Shown here in pieces: positions 16,488-24,872 of a stretch of DNA of 64,000 nucleotides. Every line of letters starts with the position of its first letter. Positions within the stretch are counted from its first letter, which is position 1. Made by a program: the position numbers and the translations under genes. Below the pieces are notes generated by a model that was not told where the DNA came from, searched no databases, and saw only the letters and a program-made list of their open reading frames with translations. This stretch comes from Comamonas piscis (GTDB taxonomy: Bacteria > Pseudomonadota > Gammaproteobacteria > Burkholderiales > Burkholderiaceae_C). The DNA is taken from contig NZ_CP058554.1 in NCBI RefSeq assembly GCF_014109725.1, positions 558,001 to 622,000 of the forward strand, read 5' to 3'.

Positions 16488-18800
16488 ATGACTGATAAGA
16501 ATTCCACCCCCGTCACTTTGGACAAACGCGCACTGCTGCGCCAGTCTGCCCTGGAGTACCACCAGTTCCCCCGCCCCGGCAAGGTAGCGATTGCGGCCAC
16601 CAAGCCCATGGCCAACCAGCATGATCTGGCGCTGGCGTACTCGCCTGGCGTGGCGGCGCCTTGCGAAGAGATCGTCAAGGACCCAGCTGCTGCCTTCAAG
16701 TACACCAGCCGTGGCAACCTGGTGGGCGTGATCTCCAACGGCACGGCGGTGCTGGGCCTGGGCGATATCGGCGCGCTGGCCTCCAAGCCGGTGATGGAGG
16801 GCAAGGGCGTTCTGTTCAAGAAATTTGCCGGCGTTGATGTGTTTGACATCGAAATCGACGAAAAAGACCCCCAGAAGCTGGTGGAAGTGATCGCGGCGCT
16901 GGAGCCAACCTTTGGCGCCATCAACCTTGAAGACATCAAGGCGCCAGAGTGCTTCTATGTAGAGCGTGAGCTGCGCAAGCGCATGAAGATCCCCGTCTTC
17001 CACGACGACCAGCACGGCACGGCCATTACCGTGGCTGCGGCCATGGTGAACGCGCTCAAGGTCGCCAACAAGCGCATGGATGAAGTGAAGCTGGTCGCAT
17101 CGGGTGCCGGTGCTGCGTCACTGGCCTGCCTGAACCTGCTGCTGGAAATCGGCCTGAAGCGCGAGAATGTCACGGTGACCGACATCGTCGGCGTGGTCTA
17201 CAAGGGCCGTACCGAGCTGATGGACGAAGATAAGGCGCTTTTCGCGCAAGAAACCGACAAGCGCACCTTGTCCCAGGTGATTGATGGCGCTGATGTGTTC
17301 CTGGGCCTGTCGGCGGGCGGTGTGCTCAAGCCTGACATGGTGCAGCGCATGGCAGCACGCCCCATCATTTTCGCGCTGGCCAACCCCAATCCCGAGATCG
17401 CTCCCGAAGATGCCAAGGCGGTGCGCGACGACATCATCATGGCGACTGGCCGTTCGGACTACCCGAACCAGGTCAACAACGTGCTGTGCTTCCCCTATAT
17501 CTTCCGGGGGGCGCTGGACTGCGGCGCGACGACGATCACCACCGAGATGGAAATCGCTGCCGTGCATGCGATTGCCGACCTGGCGCAGGCTGAGCAGACC
17601 GAAGAGGTGGCGAATGCCTATGTGGGGCAGGACCTGTCCTTTGGCCCCGAGTACCTGATTCCCAAGCCCTTTGACCCGCGCCTGATGATGAAGATCGCGC
17701 CAGCGGTGGCCAAGGCGGCGGCGGAATGCGGTGTGGCCGAGCGCCCGATCGAAGACATGGATGCCTACAGCGAGCATCTGCAGACCTTTGTCTATGCGTC
17801 GGGCACGGCGATGAAGCCAATCTTTATGGCGGCCAAGCGGGCGGCGAAGAAGCGCATTGCCTATGCCGAGGGCGAGGAAGAGCGCATTCTGCGTGCCGCG
17901 CAGATTGTGGTGGACGAGCGCATTGCACGCCCCACCTTGATTGGCCGCCCGGCCATCATTGCCCAGCGCATCGAGAAGTTTGGCCTGCGCCTGAAGGAAG
18001 GCACAGACTACGACGTGGTGAACGTCGAGCATGACGAGCGCTACCGCGATTTCTGGCAGTCCTACCACCGCATGGCCGAGCGCAAGGGCGTGACGGTGCC
18101 GATCGCCAAGATCGAAATGCGCCGCCGCCTGACCCTGATTGGCTGCATGCTGCTGCACAAGGGCGAGGTCGATGGCCTCATCTGCGGCACCTGGAACAAC
18201 ACCGCCATCCACCTGCACTACATCGACCAGGTGATTGGCAAGCGCGCCGGCACCGCTACCTACGCCTGCATGAACGGCCTGTTGCTGCCCGAGCGCCAGG
18301 TGTTTCTGGTCGATACGCATGTGAACTACGACCCAACCGCCGAGCAATTGGCCGAGATCACCATCATGGCGGCCGAGGAGATGATGCGCTTTGGCATCAA
18401 GCCCAAGGCCGCGCTGCTGTCGCACTCGAACTTTGGCTCCAGCAACCAGCCCAGCGCCGTCAAGATGCGCCAGACCTTGGAGCTGCTGCGCATCCAGGCC
18501 CCTTGGCTGGAAGTGGATGGCGAAATGCACGGCGATGTGGCGTTGGACCAAAAGCAACGCGCCAGCATCATGCCCGAGAGCCCGCTGGTGGGTAATGCCA
18601 ACCTGCTGGTGCTGCCTAATATTGATGCGGCCAATATCAGCTACAACCTGCTCAAAACCGCTGCGGGCGGCAATATCGCCATTGGCCCGATCCTGTTGGG
18701 CGCCGCCCAACCGGTGCATATTTTGACCCCTAGCGCCACGGTGCGCCGCATTGTCAATATGACGGCGGTTGCGGTCGCGGATGCGAATTTTGCACGATGA
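16488..18800 (+). CDS. maeB: NADP-dependent malic enzyme with C-terminal phosphotransacetylase-like domain
   Basis: 770 residues, the MaeB size class. The malic part (about 1-430) has FPRPGKVAI, LAYSPGVAAPC, FDIEIDE, HDDQHGTA (metal and substrate site) and a Rossmann GAGAASLA. The C-terminal part (about 440-770) resembles phosphate acetyltransferase (AEGEEERILRAAQ, HSNFGSSNQPSA, LVLPNIDAANISYNLLK) and in studied homologues is regulatory, sensing acetyl-CoA. It decarboxylates malate to pyruvate and makes NADPH. I chose the ATG at 16488 with GGAG ahead; an ATG five codons upstream is possible. A terminator follows. Confidence 0.93.
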   Translation: MTDKNSTPVTLDKRALLRQSALEYHQFPRPGKVAIAATKPMANQHDLALAYSPGVAAPCEEIVKDPAAAFKYTSRGNLVGVISNGTAVLGLGDIGALASKPVMEGKGVLFKKFAGVDVFDIEIDEKDPQKLVEVIAALEPTFGAINLEDIKAPECFYVERELRKRMKIPVFHDDQHGTAITVAAAMVNALKVANKRMDEVKLVASGAGAASLACLNLLLEIGLKRENVTVTDIVGVVYKGRTELMDEDKALFAQETDKRTLSQVIDGADVFLGLSAGGVLKPDMVQRMAARPIIFALANPNPEIAPEDAKAVRDDIIMATGRSDYPNQVNNVLCFPYIFRGALDCGATTITTEMEIAAVHAIADLAQAEQTEEVANAYVGQDLSFGPEYLIPKPFDPRLMMKIAPAVAKAAAECGVAERPIEDMDAYSEHLQTFVYASGTAMKPIFMAAKRAAKKRIAYAEGEEERILRAAQIVVDERIARPTLIGRPAIIAQRIEKFGLRLKEGTDYDVVNVEHDERYRDFWQSYHRMAERKGVTVPIAKIEMRRRLTLIGCMLLHKGEVDGLICGTWNNTAIHLHYIDQVIGKRAGTATYACMNGLLLPERQVFLVDTHVNYDPTAEQLAEITIMAAEEMMRFGIKPKAALLSHSNFGSSNQPSAVKMRQTLELLRIQAPWLEVDGEMHGDVALDQKQRASIMPESPLVGNANLLVLPNIDAANISYNLLKTAAGGNIAIGPILLGAAQPVHILTPSATVRRIVNMTAVAVADANFAR

Positions 18801-18857
18801 TGATCGTATTTGTAGCTAAGTGGCCTGCATAAAGCCGCAGTTGCTACTGTAAAATAC

Positions 18858-18900
18858 CAAGAAGCCTGCTCAAATTTTGGGCAGGCTTCTTGCATTTTGG
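18858..18900 (+). terminator. Terminator after the malic enzyme gene
   Basis: CAAGAAGCCTGC at 18858-18869 pairs perfectly with GCAGGCTTCTTG at 18881-18892: a 12-bp stem and 11-nt loop, followed by a short T-rich tail (CATTTTGG). It is about 57 bp beyond the maeB stop. Confidence 0.8.
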
Positions 18901-18965
18901 GGCCCAATCCGTCACACTGACCGGCTGAACTTGCGGAAGATCCCTGGTTCTGAAAGGTGTTGTTG

Positions 18966-19376
18966 ATGCTGAACGCATGGGGTTTTATCGCCCGGTCGTC
19001 TGTGAAGGCTGCTGTGGTGGCTGCGGTCATCGCTGTGTCGCCGCCGGTTGTGCAGGCGCGTGGCAGTGGGCCTTCCGCCTTCGATGGGCCGGTGGTGTCG
19101 CTGGCAGATTTGCCAGCCCAAGGCCGAAAAACCTATGCACTCATTCTCGATGGCGGCCCTTTTCCTTATGACAAGGACGGTTCGGTATTTGGCAACCGGG
19201 AACGCATTCTGCCCAGGCAGCAGCGCGGTTACTACCGGGAATACACCGTCAAAACACCCGGTTCCCGCGATCGCGGGGCACGTCGCATTATTTGTGGTGG
19301 CCAGGTCGCCACAATGCCCGATACTTGCTACTACACCCAGGATCACTACAGCAGCTTTCGGCGTATTGTGAATTAG
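18966..19376 (+). CDS. Secreted guanyl-specific ribonuclease, RNase Sa/barnase family
   Basis: 136 residues. A signal peptide (VKAAVVAAVIAVSPPVVQA) exports it. The mature part aligns by eye with Streptomyces RNase Sa: DGGPFPYDKDGSVFGNRE, then YYREYTVKTPGSRDRGARRII, then YYTQDHYSSF. The catalytic set is complete: Glu92 (general base), Arg103 and Arg107 (phosphate binding) and His127 (general acid). It cleaves RNA 3' of guanosine. I chose the ATG at 18966 (AAAGG ahead) over a GTG at 18957. The barstar-like inhibitor gene follows on the same strand, which is the known barnase/barstar pairing. Confidence 0.9.
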   Translation: MLNAWGFIARSSVKAAVVAAVIAVSPPVVQARGSGPSAFDGPVVSLADLPAQGRKTYALILDGGPFPYDKDGSVFGNRERILPRQQRGYYREYTVKTPGSRDRGARRIICGGQVATMPDTCYYTQDHYSSFRRIVN

Positions 19377-19511
19377 CCAGTCAGATTCCTCCTATGTCGC
19401 TTTTCCGCAAGAGATGTCTTGCGCAGAGTGATGTGCTAAGTCAACAATGCCCAATGAGCCCCAGGGATGGGGCGTGGTTTTTAAAAAATGCTAATGGAAA
19501 GAGCAACGGAG

Positions 19512-19937
19512 ATGGACAATCCACTTCGTCAGGTACAAGATACATCGCTGCGATTCGTGCGTCCGAACATCGTGCAGGCCATCCGCGCCTACCGGTTGGA
19601 AGACCTGCGCACCGCAGCCCAGAACCTGGGGCAGCATTTTTTGTACGCCAACCTGGCCCACGCCTTGTCCAAGGCCGATGTGCTGGAGCTGATCGGCATG
19701 CAGTTTTACTTCCCATCGCACTACGGCAAGAACTTCGATGCGCTGTTTGACTGCCTGACTGACCCTTTGCACAAAAGCGGCCCACAACCTGGCTTTGTGG
19801 TGGTGCTGGACCAGATCCCCACCGCAATGAAGTTTGACCGCGAGGCGCGCGAGCAGTTGCTGGATGTGTTCCGCGATGCGGCCGAGTACTGGGCCGAGCG
19901 CAAGGTGCCGTTTCGCTGCTTCTACTCTTTCCTCTGA
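19512..19937 (+). CDS. Barstar-family ribonuclease inhibitor
   Basis: 141 residues. The C-terminal ~90 residues carry the barstar core: KADVLELIGMQFYFPSHYGKNFDALFDCL and a following GFVVVLDQIP strand, ending in a helix (REQLLDVFRDAAEYWAERKVPF). The YGKNFDAL motif is the family hallmark; the loop and Asp/Glu-bearing helix plug the nuclease active site. It has no signal peptide, as expected for a cytosolic guard. An N-terminal ~45-residue extension is longer than Bacillus barstar (90 residues). Start at 19512 preferred for its GGAAAGAG; ATGs at 19488 and 19494 are in frame. It lies 135 bp after the RNase gene. Confidence 0.88.
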   Translation: MDNPLRQVQDTSLRFVRPNIVQAIRAYRLEDLRTAAQNLGQHFLYANLAHALSKADVLELIGMQFYFPSHYGKNFDALFDCLTDPLHKSGPQPGFVVVLDQIPTAMKFDREAREQLLDVFRDAAEYWAERKVPFRCFYSFL

Positions 19938-19951
19938 TCCGTTTTCCATGC

Positions 19952-19980
19952 AAAAACGCCCGGTGAGTACCGGGCGTTTT
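19952..19980. terminator. Bidirectional terminator between barstar gene and rsmA
   Basis: AAAAACGCCCGGTGAGTACCGGGCGTTTT: the arms AAAACGCCCGGT and ACCGGGCGTTTT pair completely around a short GAGT loop. T-runs lie on both strands, so it can end transcription of the barstar gene and of the convergent rsmA operon. Confidence 0.9.
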
Positions 19981-20003
19981 GCTTTGTGCGGCGGGCGCTT
20001 GGC

Positions 20004-20780
20004 TCAGGCGGCCTTGGGTGCCGATACGCTGGCAGCCAGCGCCTCGTACTCGGCCACCGGCACTTCTTCGGCGCGGCGCTGCGCATCAAAGTCGCCGTTG
20101 AAGCCCTTCTCATCCAACCATTTGCCCAAGGTGTTGCGCAAGATCTTGCGGCGCTGGCTGAAGGCGACGCGCACCAGCTCTTCGAGCAGCTTGGCATCGA
20201 GTTGCGCGGGCTGTTCGCGCGGGACCATGCGCACCACGGCGCTGTCCACCTTCGGCGGCGGGTCAAAGCTCTCGGGGGGCACAAACAGCACATTCTCCAT
20301 CGCATAGCGCCACTGCAGCATGACGGTGAGGCGCCCGTAATCGGACGTCGCCGGCTTGGCCACCATGCGGTCGATCACTTCTTTTTGCAGCATGAAGTGC
20401 TGGTCTTCCACCACATCGACCTGTTCGAGCAGGTGGAACAAGATGGGGCTGGAGATGTTGTAGGGCAGGTTGCCGGCCACGCGCAGTTTGGCGACACCCA
20501 GGCGCTGGGCGAGGGCGCGGAAATCCACCTTCAGCACATCGGACTCGACCACGTCGAGCTGCGGATGCGTGCGTAGGCGCACGGCCAGGTCGCGGTCCAG
20601 CTCGATGACGCTGAGCTTGCCAACGCGTTCAACCAGTGGCTGGGTGAGCGCCATCAGGCCGGGACCGATCTCGACCACCGTCTGGCCGGGCAGCGGGTGG
20701 ATGGCGTCGACAATCGCGTCGATGACGGCGCGGTCGGTCAGAAAGTTTTGGCCAAAGCGCTTGCGGGGAATGTGTTTCAT
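20004..20780 (-). CDS. rsmA: 16S rRNA dimethyladenosine transferase (A1518/A1519)
   Basis: 258 residues. RKRFGQNFL at the N-terminus is diagnostic of KsgA/RsmA. The SAM site reads VVEIGPGLMALTQPL, the acidic ribose contact is VIELDRDLA, and NLPYNISSPIL is the N-L-P-Y adenine catalytic motif. It dimethylates two adenines in the 3' hairpin of 16S rRNA and acts as a late 30S assembly checkpoint. It is third in the minus-strand series lptD-surA-rsmA; the usual pdxA is absent. Confidence 0.95.
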   Translation of the reverse strand: MKHIPRKRFGQNFLTDRAVIDAIVDAIHPLPGQTVVEIGPGLMALTQPLVERVGKLSVIELDRDLAVRLRTHPQLDVVESDVLKVDFRALAQRLGVAKLRVAGNLPYNISSPILFHLLEQVDVVEDQHFMLQKEVIDRMVAKPATSDYGRLTVMLQWRYAMENVLFVPPESFDPPPKVDSAVVRMVPREQPAQLDAKLLEELVRVAFSQRRKILRNTLGKWLDEKGFNGDFDAQRRAEEVPVAEYEALAASVSAPKAA

Positions 20781-20907
20781 GCAATGACAAAGCGGTGCGA
20801 AAGCACCGCTCTAAGAGTTGGAGTCCCTGGGCCGGATGATGACACTGCCGCATCGCCAAAGCGCTGGGCAGGGTCATGCTGCCAAGGCAGCGGCCAGCAC
20901 CGGGAGA

Positions 20908-22290
20908 TTACAGAGGTGGATCGCGGTATTCCACGTAGGCGCGGGCACGGGCTTCTTGCGCCCAGGTGCTGAAAGCTTGCTCCAGCTTGTTCTCGCGCAC
21001 GATGGAGCGCACCATGTCGCGCTGCTCACGCTGGTTGAGCTTGGCTTCGCGGCGCTCCAGCAGCTGGATCAGGTGGATACCGAAGCGGCTGGCAATCGGC
21101 TGGCTGATCTCGCCAGGCTGCAGCGCGTTGAGTGCTTCTTCAAATTCGGGCACAAACTTGCGTGGGCTCGCCCAACCCAGGTCGCCGCCTTCCTTGGCGC
21201 TGCCGTCTTCCGAGTAGCGCTTGGCCAGGTCGTCAAACGTGTCTTGCTGGGCCATCACGCGGCGGCGGTAGTCTTCCAGGCGCTCGACGGCCTGGGCTTC
21301 GCTCAGCTGGGCGCTGGGGCGCAGCAGAATGTGGCGCGCATGGCTTTGGGTGACGATGGCGGGAACCTCGCCGCTGCTCTTCTCCAGTACCTTCAGGATG
21401 TGGAAGCCGGCAGGCGAGCGCACGGGGCCGGCAATGCTGCCCACGGCGGTGGATTGGGTGGCCTTGACGAACAGCTCGGGGTAGCGGTCTGCTGGGCGCA
21501 TGCCCATGGCACCACCGCCCTTGCCGTCGGGCACGTCGGAGAACTCGGCCACAGCCGCGTTGAAGTCTTCGCCGGCGCGGATCTTGTCTGCCGCCTGCTG
21601 GGCCTTGGCCTGCAGCTGCTTGACCTGGTCTTCGCTGGCGTTTTCCGGCACGGTGACCAGGATGTGGCCCAGGTTGAGCTGGGTGACCGAATTGGCCATG
21701 CCGGCCTTGGCCTTTTGCTCGCGCAGGTACTGGTCGATATCGAGGTCGCTGACGCGCACCTTGGAGTCGACTTCCGCCTCGCGCAGCTTCTGGATCACCA
21801 GCTGCTTTTTCAGATCAGCGCGGAACTGGGTCTCCGGGATGCCTTCGCGCACCAGACGGGCGCGCAGCTCGGTCATGGTCATGCTGTTTTGGCGCGCCAC
21901 CGATTCTTCGGCCTGTTGCACGGCAAAGTTGTCGACCTGGAGGTTGCGCTCGGCAGCCATCTGCAGCTGGATCTTCTGGCCGATCAGCATCTCCAGCGCC
22001 TGGCGGCGCAGTGCTTCGGCCGGCATGTTGCTGGCTTCGGCCTGGGCGCGCAGGCGCTCGACCTGTTGCTGCACCTCGACATTGGTGACGGGCTCGGAAT
22101 TGACCACCGCGACGATGAAGTCCGCAGAGCGGGGGCCAGCCGGCACGGCGCTGGCTGCAGGTGCAGCGGCAGGGGCGCGCATGCCAGCGCGGGCGTTGTC
22201 GTTGCTAGCCTTGAAGCCTTGTGCCGCGCTGGCGCCGGCCAACAAGGCCAGGCCGCAGGCCAGGCTCAAAGAGAGGATGCGTTGTGTCAT
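20908..22290 (-). CDS. surA: Periplasmic peptidyl-prolyl isomerase / outer-membrane protein chaperone SurA
   Basis: 460 residues with a Sec signal (RILSLSLACGLALLAGASAAQG). The SurA N-terminal domain (DFIVAVVNSEPVTNVEVQQQVERL) is followed by two parvulin repeats (LNLGHILVTVPENAS, and SHARHILLRPSAQLSEAQAVERL with DLGWASPRKFVPEFEEAL). It escorts unfolded beta-barrel proteins such as LptD to the Bam complex. The frame is open further upstream through lptD's end, but the ATG at 22290 gives a proper signal peptide. It starts 14 bp after the lptD stop, a conserved pairing. The ribosome site is weak, which suggests translational coupling to lptD. Confidence 0.95.
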   Translation of the reverse strand: MTQRILSLSLACGLALLAGASAAQGFKASNDNARAGMRAPAAAPAASAVPAGPRSADFIVAVVNSEPVTNVEVQQQVERLRAQAEASNMPAEALRRQALEMLIGQKIQLQMAAERNLQVDNFAVQQAEESVARQNSMTMTELRARLVREGIPETQFRADLKKQLVIQKLREAEVDSKVRVSDLDIDQYLREQKAKAGMANSVTQLNLGHILVTVPENASEDQVKQLQAKAQQAADKIRAGEDFNAAVAEFSDVPDGKGGGAMGMRPADRYPELFVKATQSTAVGSIAGPVRSPAGFHILKVLEKSSGEVPAIVTQSHARHILLRPSAQLSEAQAVERLEDYRRRVMAQQDTFDDLAKRYSEDGSAKEGGDLGWASPRKFVPEFEEALNALQPGEISQPIASRFGIHLIQLLERREAKLNQREQRDMVRSIVRENKLEQAFSTWAQEARARAYVEYRDPPL

Positions 22291-22304
22291 GGTCAGGGAA
22301 TGCT

Positions 22305-24770
22305 TCAATCGTAATTGCTGAAACGGCTGGGCACCGCAGCGCCGTTGGCATTGGACAGGGACTGGTAGCCGGGCACGTTTTCGCGCATGCTGGCCAGCGG
22401 ATCCGCGCCCAGGGTGAGTTTGGTCAGACCGGTGAATTCCATCTGGAACAGCAGCTTGGTGTTGGACTGCACCAGCGAGTTCTGCAAGCGCTGGAGCACG
22501 ATACGGCTGCTCCAGCAGCAGCCGGCGTATTCCACACCCACCACAGAGTCCACCAGTTTCTTGTCGCGCATGCTGTAGTTCAGGCGGCCCACAGTGTACC
22601 AGCGGCCCTCTCCCTTGGCTTTTTTGCCGCCGGAGCCAAAGATTTCGTCGACCGGCCATTGCCAGCCCAGGTCCATCTGTTCGCTGTTCTGTGCCTGGTA
22701 GCGGTAGGCCAGCGCCAGGGTTTTGTAATCGCCGGGCTTGTAGCGCGCCTGCATGGTGGAGCGCACCGAGCGACCGCTGTCCGGGTTGAACTGCACCGTG
22801 GTGTCAAAGCCCCACTTGGGCGTCCAGTTGATGCCTGCGCCCAGCATGATGTCCGACCAGCGTTCGTTGACCGGGTTGGCACCGGGCATGACCACTTGCT
22901 GGTCCGAGAAGCGCAGGCGCTGGGCGATGCCAAAGCGCGCCGCCTCGGTGCCGGTGTCGGCATCGAGGAAGCGCGTGGTGGCGCCCACGGTCAGCATGTT
23001 GTTGTCGGCAATGCGGTCATAGCCGCTGAACGAGTTCGAGCTGAAGATGGTCGCAAAGCTGAAGTCATAGGGCGCCGTGTCATACACGGGCACCATGCCC
23101 TGGTCGCGGTAAGGCGTGTAGGTGTAGAAGGCGCGCGGCTCCAGCGTCTGGATCAGGTTGCGGCCAAACAGGCGCGTGTTGCGCTCGAAGGTCAGGCCGC
23201 TGTCCAGGCTGACGGTGGGCACGGTGATGCTGGCGCTGTTGACGCTGGACAGCCCCGAGTTGTCAAAGTTGTAGTGCCGGGTATTGAGCATCAGCTTGGG
23301 CGTGATGAAGCCCTGCGGCGCAATGAAGGGGCGGCTCAGCTCGGCCTGGATATAGCCCCGGTCGGCATTGGGTTGGTTGAGCAGGGTGGTATCGGCCCGA
23401 AAGCGCGTGGCATCGGCCTCGATCGAGGCCTCAAGGCCCAGAGGCAGGTCTTGCGGCGTATAGCGGTACTGCAGCTGGGGCATGCGGTCGTACGGCGGCA
23501 CGATGGGCGAGAGCGGGTCTTGCAGTGTCTGCCACTGCTGGGCGCGCAGCAGCAGGCTGTGGTCGTCGCGCGACCAGCTGGCCGAGGCCTCGCTGTTGAG
23601 CAGACGCTCGTTGAGCTTGTAGCTGTTGCCTTGGAAGTCGCGCCAGTAATCCGAGTCGCTCACGCGCTTGGCATTGATGTTCAGCCCCAGGCCGCCGATG
23701 GGGGAATCGATGCTGCCGTTGTGCTGCCACAGCCAGGACCAGCGGTCGCGGTCGCGCAGGCGGTCGCCCGGCATGTACAGACCTGCCAGGGTGCCGCGGT
23801 AGCTGGGCTCCAGGTAGCGGAACTCGCCGCCCAGCGCCAGGCCGCGCTTGACCATGGCCGTCGGCGTGATGGTGGCATCGCGGTTGGGCGCAATGTTCCA
23901 GTAGTAAGGCTGGGCGTAGGTAAAGCCGCTGTCGCTGTCGAGCGACATGGTGGGCGGCAGCAGGCCCGATTTGCGCTTTTCCGACAGCGGAAAGCTCATC
24001 TTGGGGATGGGGATGATCGGCACGCCCTTGAATTCGAGCACGCCGTTTTCGGCCACGCCCACTTCTTCCAGGTTGTCGATGCTGATTTTTTCAGCACGGA
24101 TGATCCAGTCCGGCTGCCAGCTGGCCTCGTCATTGCGCTGGCAGGTGGTGTAGGTGCCTTCATGGATCACCGAGCGCTCCCGGTCGATGAAATCCACCCG
24201 CGACGCGACACCATAGCCGTTGTTGGGCAGCAAGCGGTAGTTCGCGTCCTTGAAATAGCCTTCGTTCGAATCGAGCTGCATCTGCAGCTCGCTACCGTCA
24301 AACACACTGCCCGCGCGGTTGATGTGCACATTGCCTTCGGCGTACGCCGTGTTGCTGGGCTCGTAGAAGCGCAGGCGGTCGGCGCGGATCATGGTGTCGG
24401 CGCGGCGCAGGCTGGCATTGCCGGTGACGGTGGTCATGTCCGCCGTCTGGCCCGTCAGGTCGTCGCCTTCGATGAACACCGGCATCTTGCCGCGCTGGTC
24501 CGAGCTCAGGCTCTCTTGCAGACGGGTGCTGGAGCGCAGCACCAGGCCAGCTTCATCGCTCTCAGCGGGCGTTTGGGCCAGCACGAGGGCGGGCGAGGCC
24601 CAGAGCATGGCCATGCAAAGCCGGGCAATGGTGGTGGGCGAAAAGCGGGGTGGAGTACGGGACAAGGTGCGGGGCGATGTGTTGGTGGTTGCATGCGCAC
24701 GCAGCCCTGCGGCGGCGCCAGCAGGGCGGGGCGAGGCTGGCGCCACATCGGTGAAAGCGTGAATATCCAT
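22305..24770 (-). CDS. lptD: LPS-assembly outer-membrane protein LptD
   Basis: 821 residues. The N-terminal OstA/LptA-like jellyroll (MPVFIEGDDLTGQTADMTTVTGNASLRRADTMIRAD) is followed by a large beta-barrel with the LptD pattern (MSFPLSEKRKSGLLPP, FEYRYLEPSYRGTL-like, ITPKLMLNTRHYNF). It places lipopolysaccharide in the outer leaflet with LptE. From the ATG at 24770 the hydrophobic signal core (ARLCMAMLWASPALVLAQ) starts only near residue 49, an unusually long basic Ala/Thr/Pro-rich n-region. Internal ATGs at about residues 53 and 55 would lose the basic n-region, so the true start is uncertain. Divergent from amgK. Confidence 0.92.
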   Translation of the reverse strand: MDIHAFTDVAPASPRPAGAAAGLRAHATTNTSPRTLSRTPPRFSPTTIARLCMAMLWASPALVLAQTPAESDEAGLVLRSSTRLQESLSSDQRGKMPVFIEGDDLTGQTADMTTVTGNASLRRADTMIRADRLRFYEPSNTAYAEGNVHINRAGSVFDGSELQMQLDSNEGYFKDANYRLLPNNGYGVASRVDFIDRERSVIHEGTYTTCQRNDEASWQPDWIIRAEKISIDNLEEVGVAENGVLEFKGVPIIPIPKMSFPLSEKRKSGLLPPTMSLDSDSGFTYAQPYYWNIAPNRDATITPTAMVKRGLALGGEFRYLEPSYRGTLAGLYMPGDRLRDRDRWSWLWQHNGSIDSPIGGLGLNINAKRVSDSDYWRDFQGNSYKLNERLLNSEASASWSRDDHSLLLRAQQWQTLQDPLSPIVPPYDRMPQLQYRYTPQDLPLGLEASIEADATRFRADTTLLNQPNADRGYIQAELSRPFIAPQGFITPKLMLNTRHYNFDNSGLSSVNSASITVPTVSLDSGLTFERNTRLFGRNLIQTLEPRAFYTYTPYRDQGMVPVYDTAPYDFSFATIFSSNSFSGYDRIADNNMLTVGATTRFLDADTGTEAARFGIAQRLRFSDQQVVMPGANPVNERWSDIMLGAGINWTPKWGFDTTVQFNPDSGRSVRSTMQARYKPGDYKTLALAYRYQAQNSEQMDLGWQWPVDEIFGSGGKKAKGEGRWYTVGRLNYSMRDKKLVDSVVGVEYAGCCWSSRIVLQRLQNSLVQSNTKLLFQMEFTGLTKLTLGADPLASMRENVPGYQSLSNANGAAVPSRFSNYD

Positions 24771-24872
24771 GGGAAATAGCCACTGGCCTGTGCATCTGCG
24801 GTGCATACCTGCACACGGATCTGGATCTGGGGCCCAGCCGGACGGCGGGGCTTTGTAGAATCTGCATTATCC

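Noticed and set aside
20818..22314. 498-codon open frame opposite surA
   Set aside because: Same reasoning: antisense to SurA with no motif or initiation signal.
22221..24779. 852-codon open frame opposite lptD
   Set aside because: Lies antisense to a clear LptD gene and encodes a low-complexity Val/His/Gly-rich product; no ribosome site or motif.
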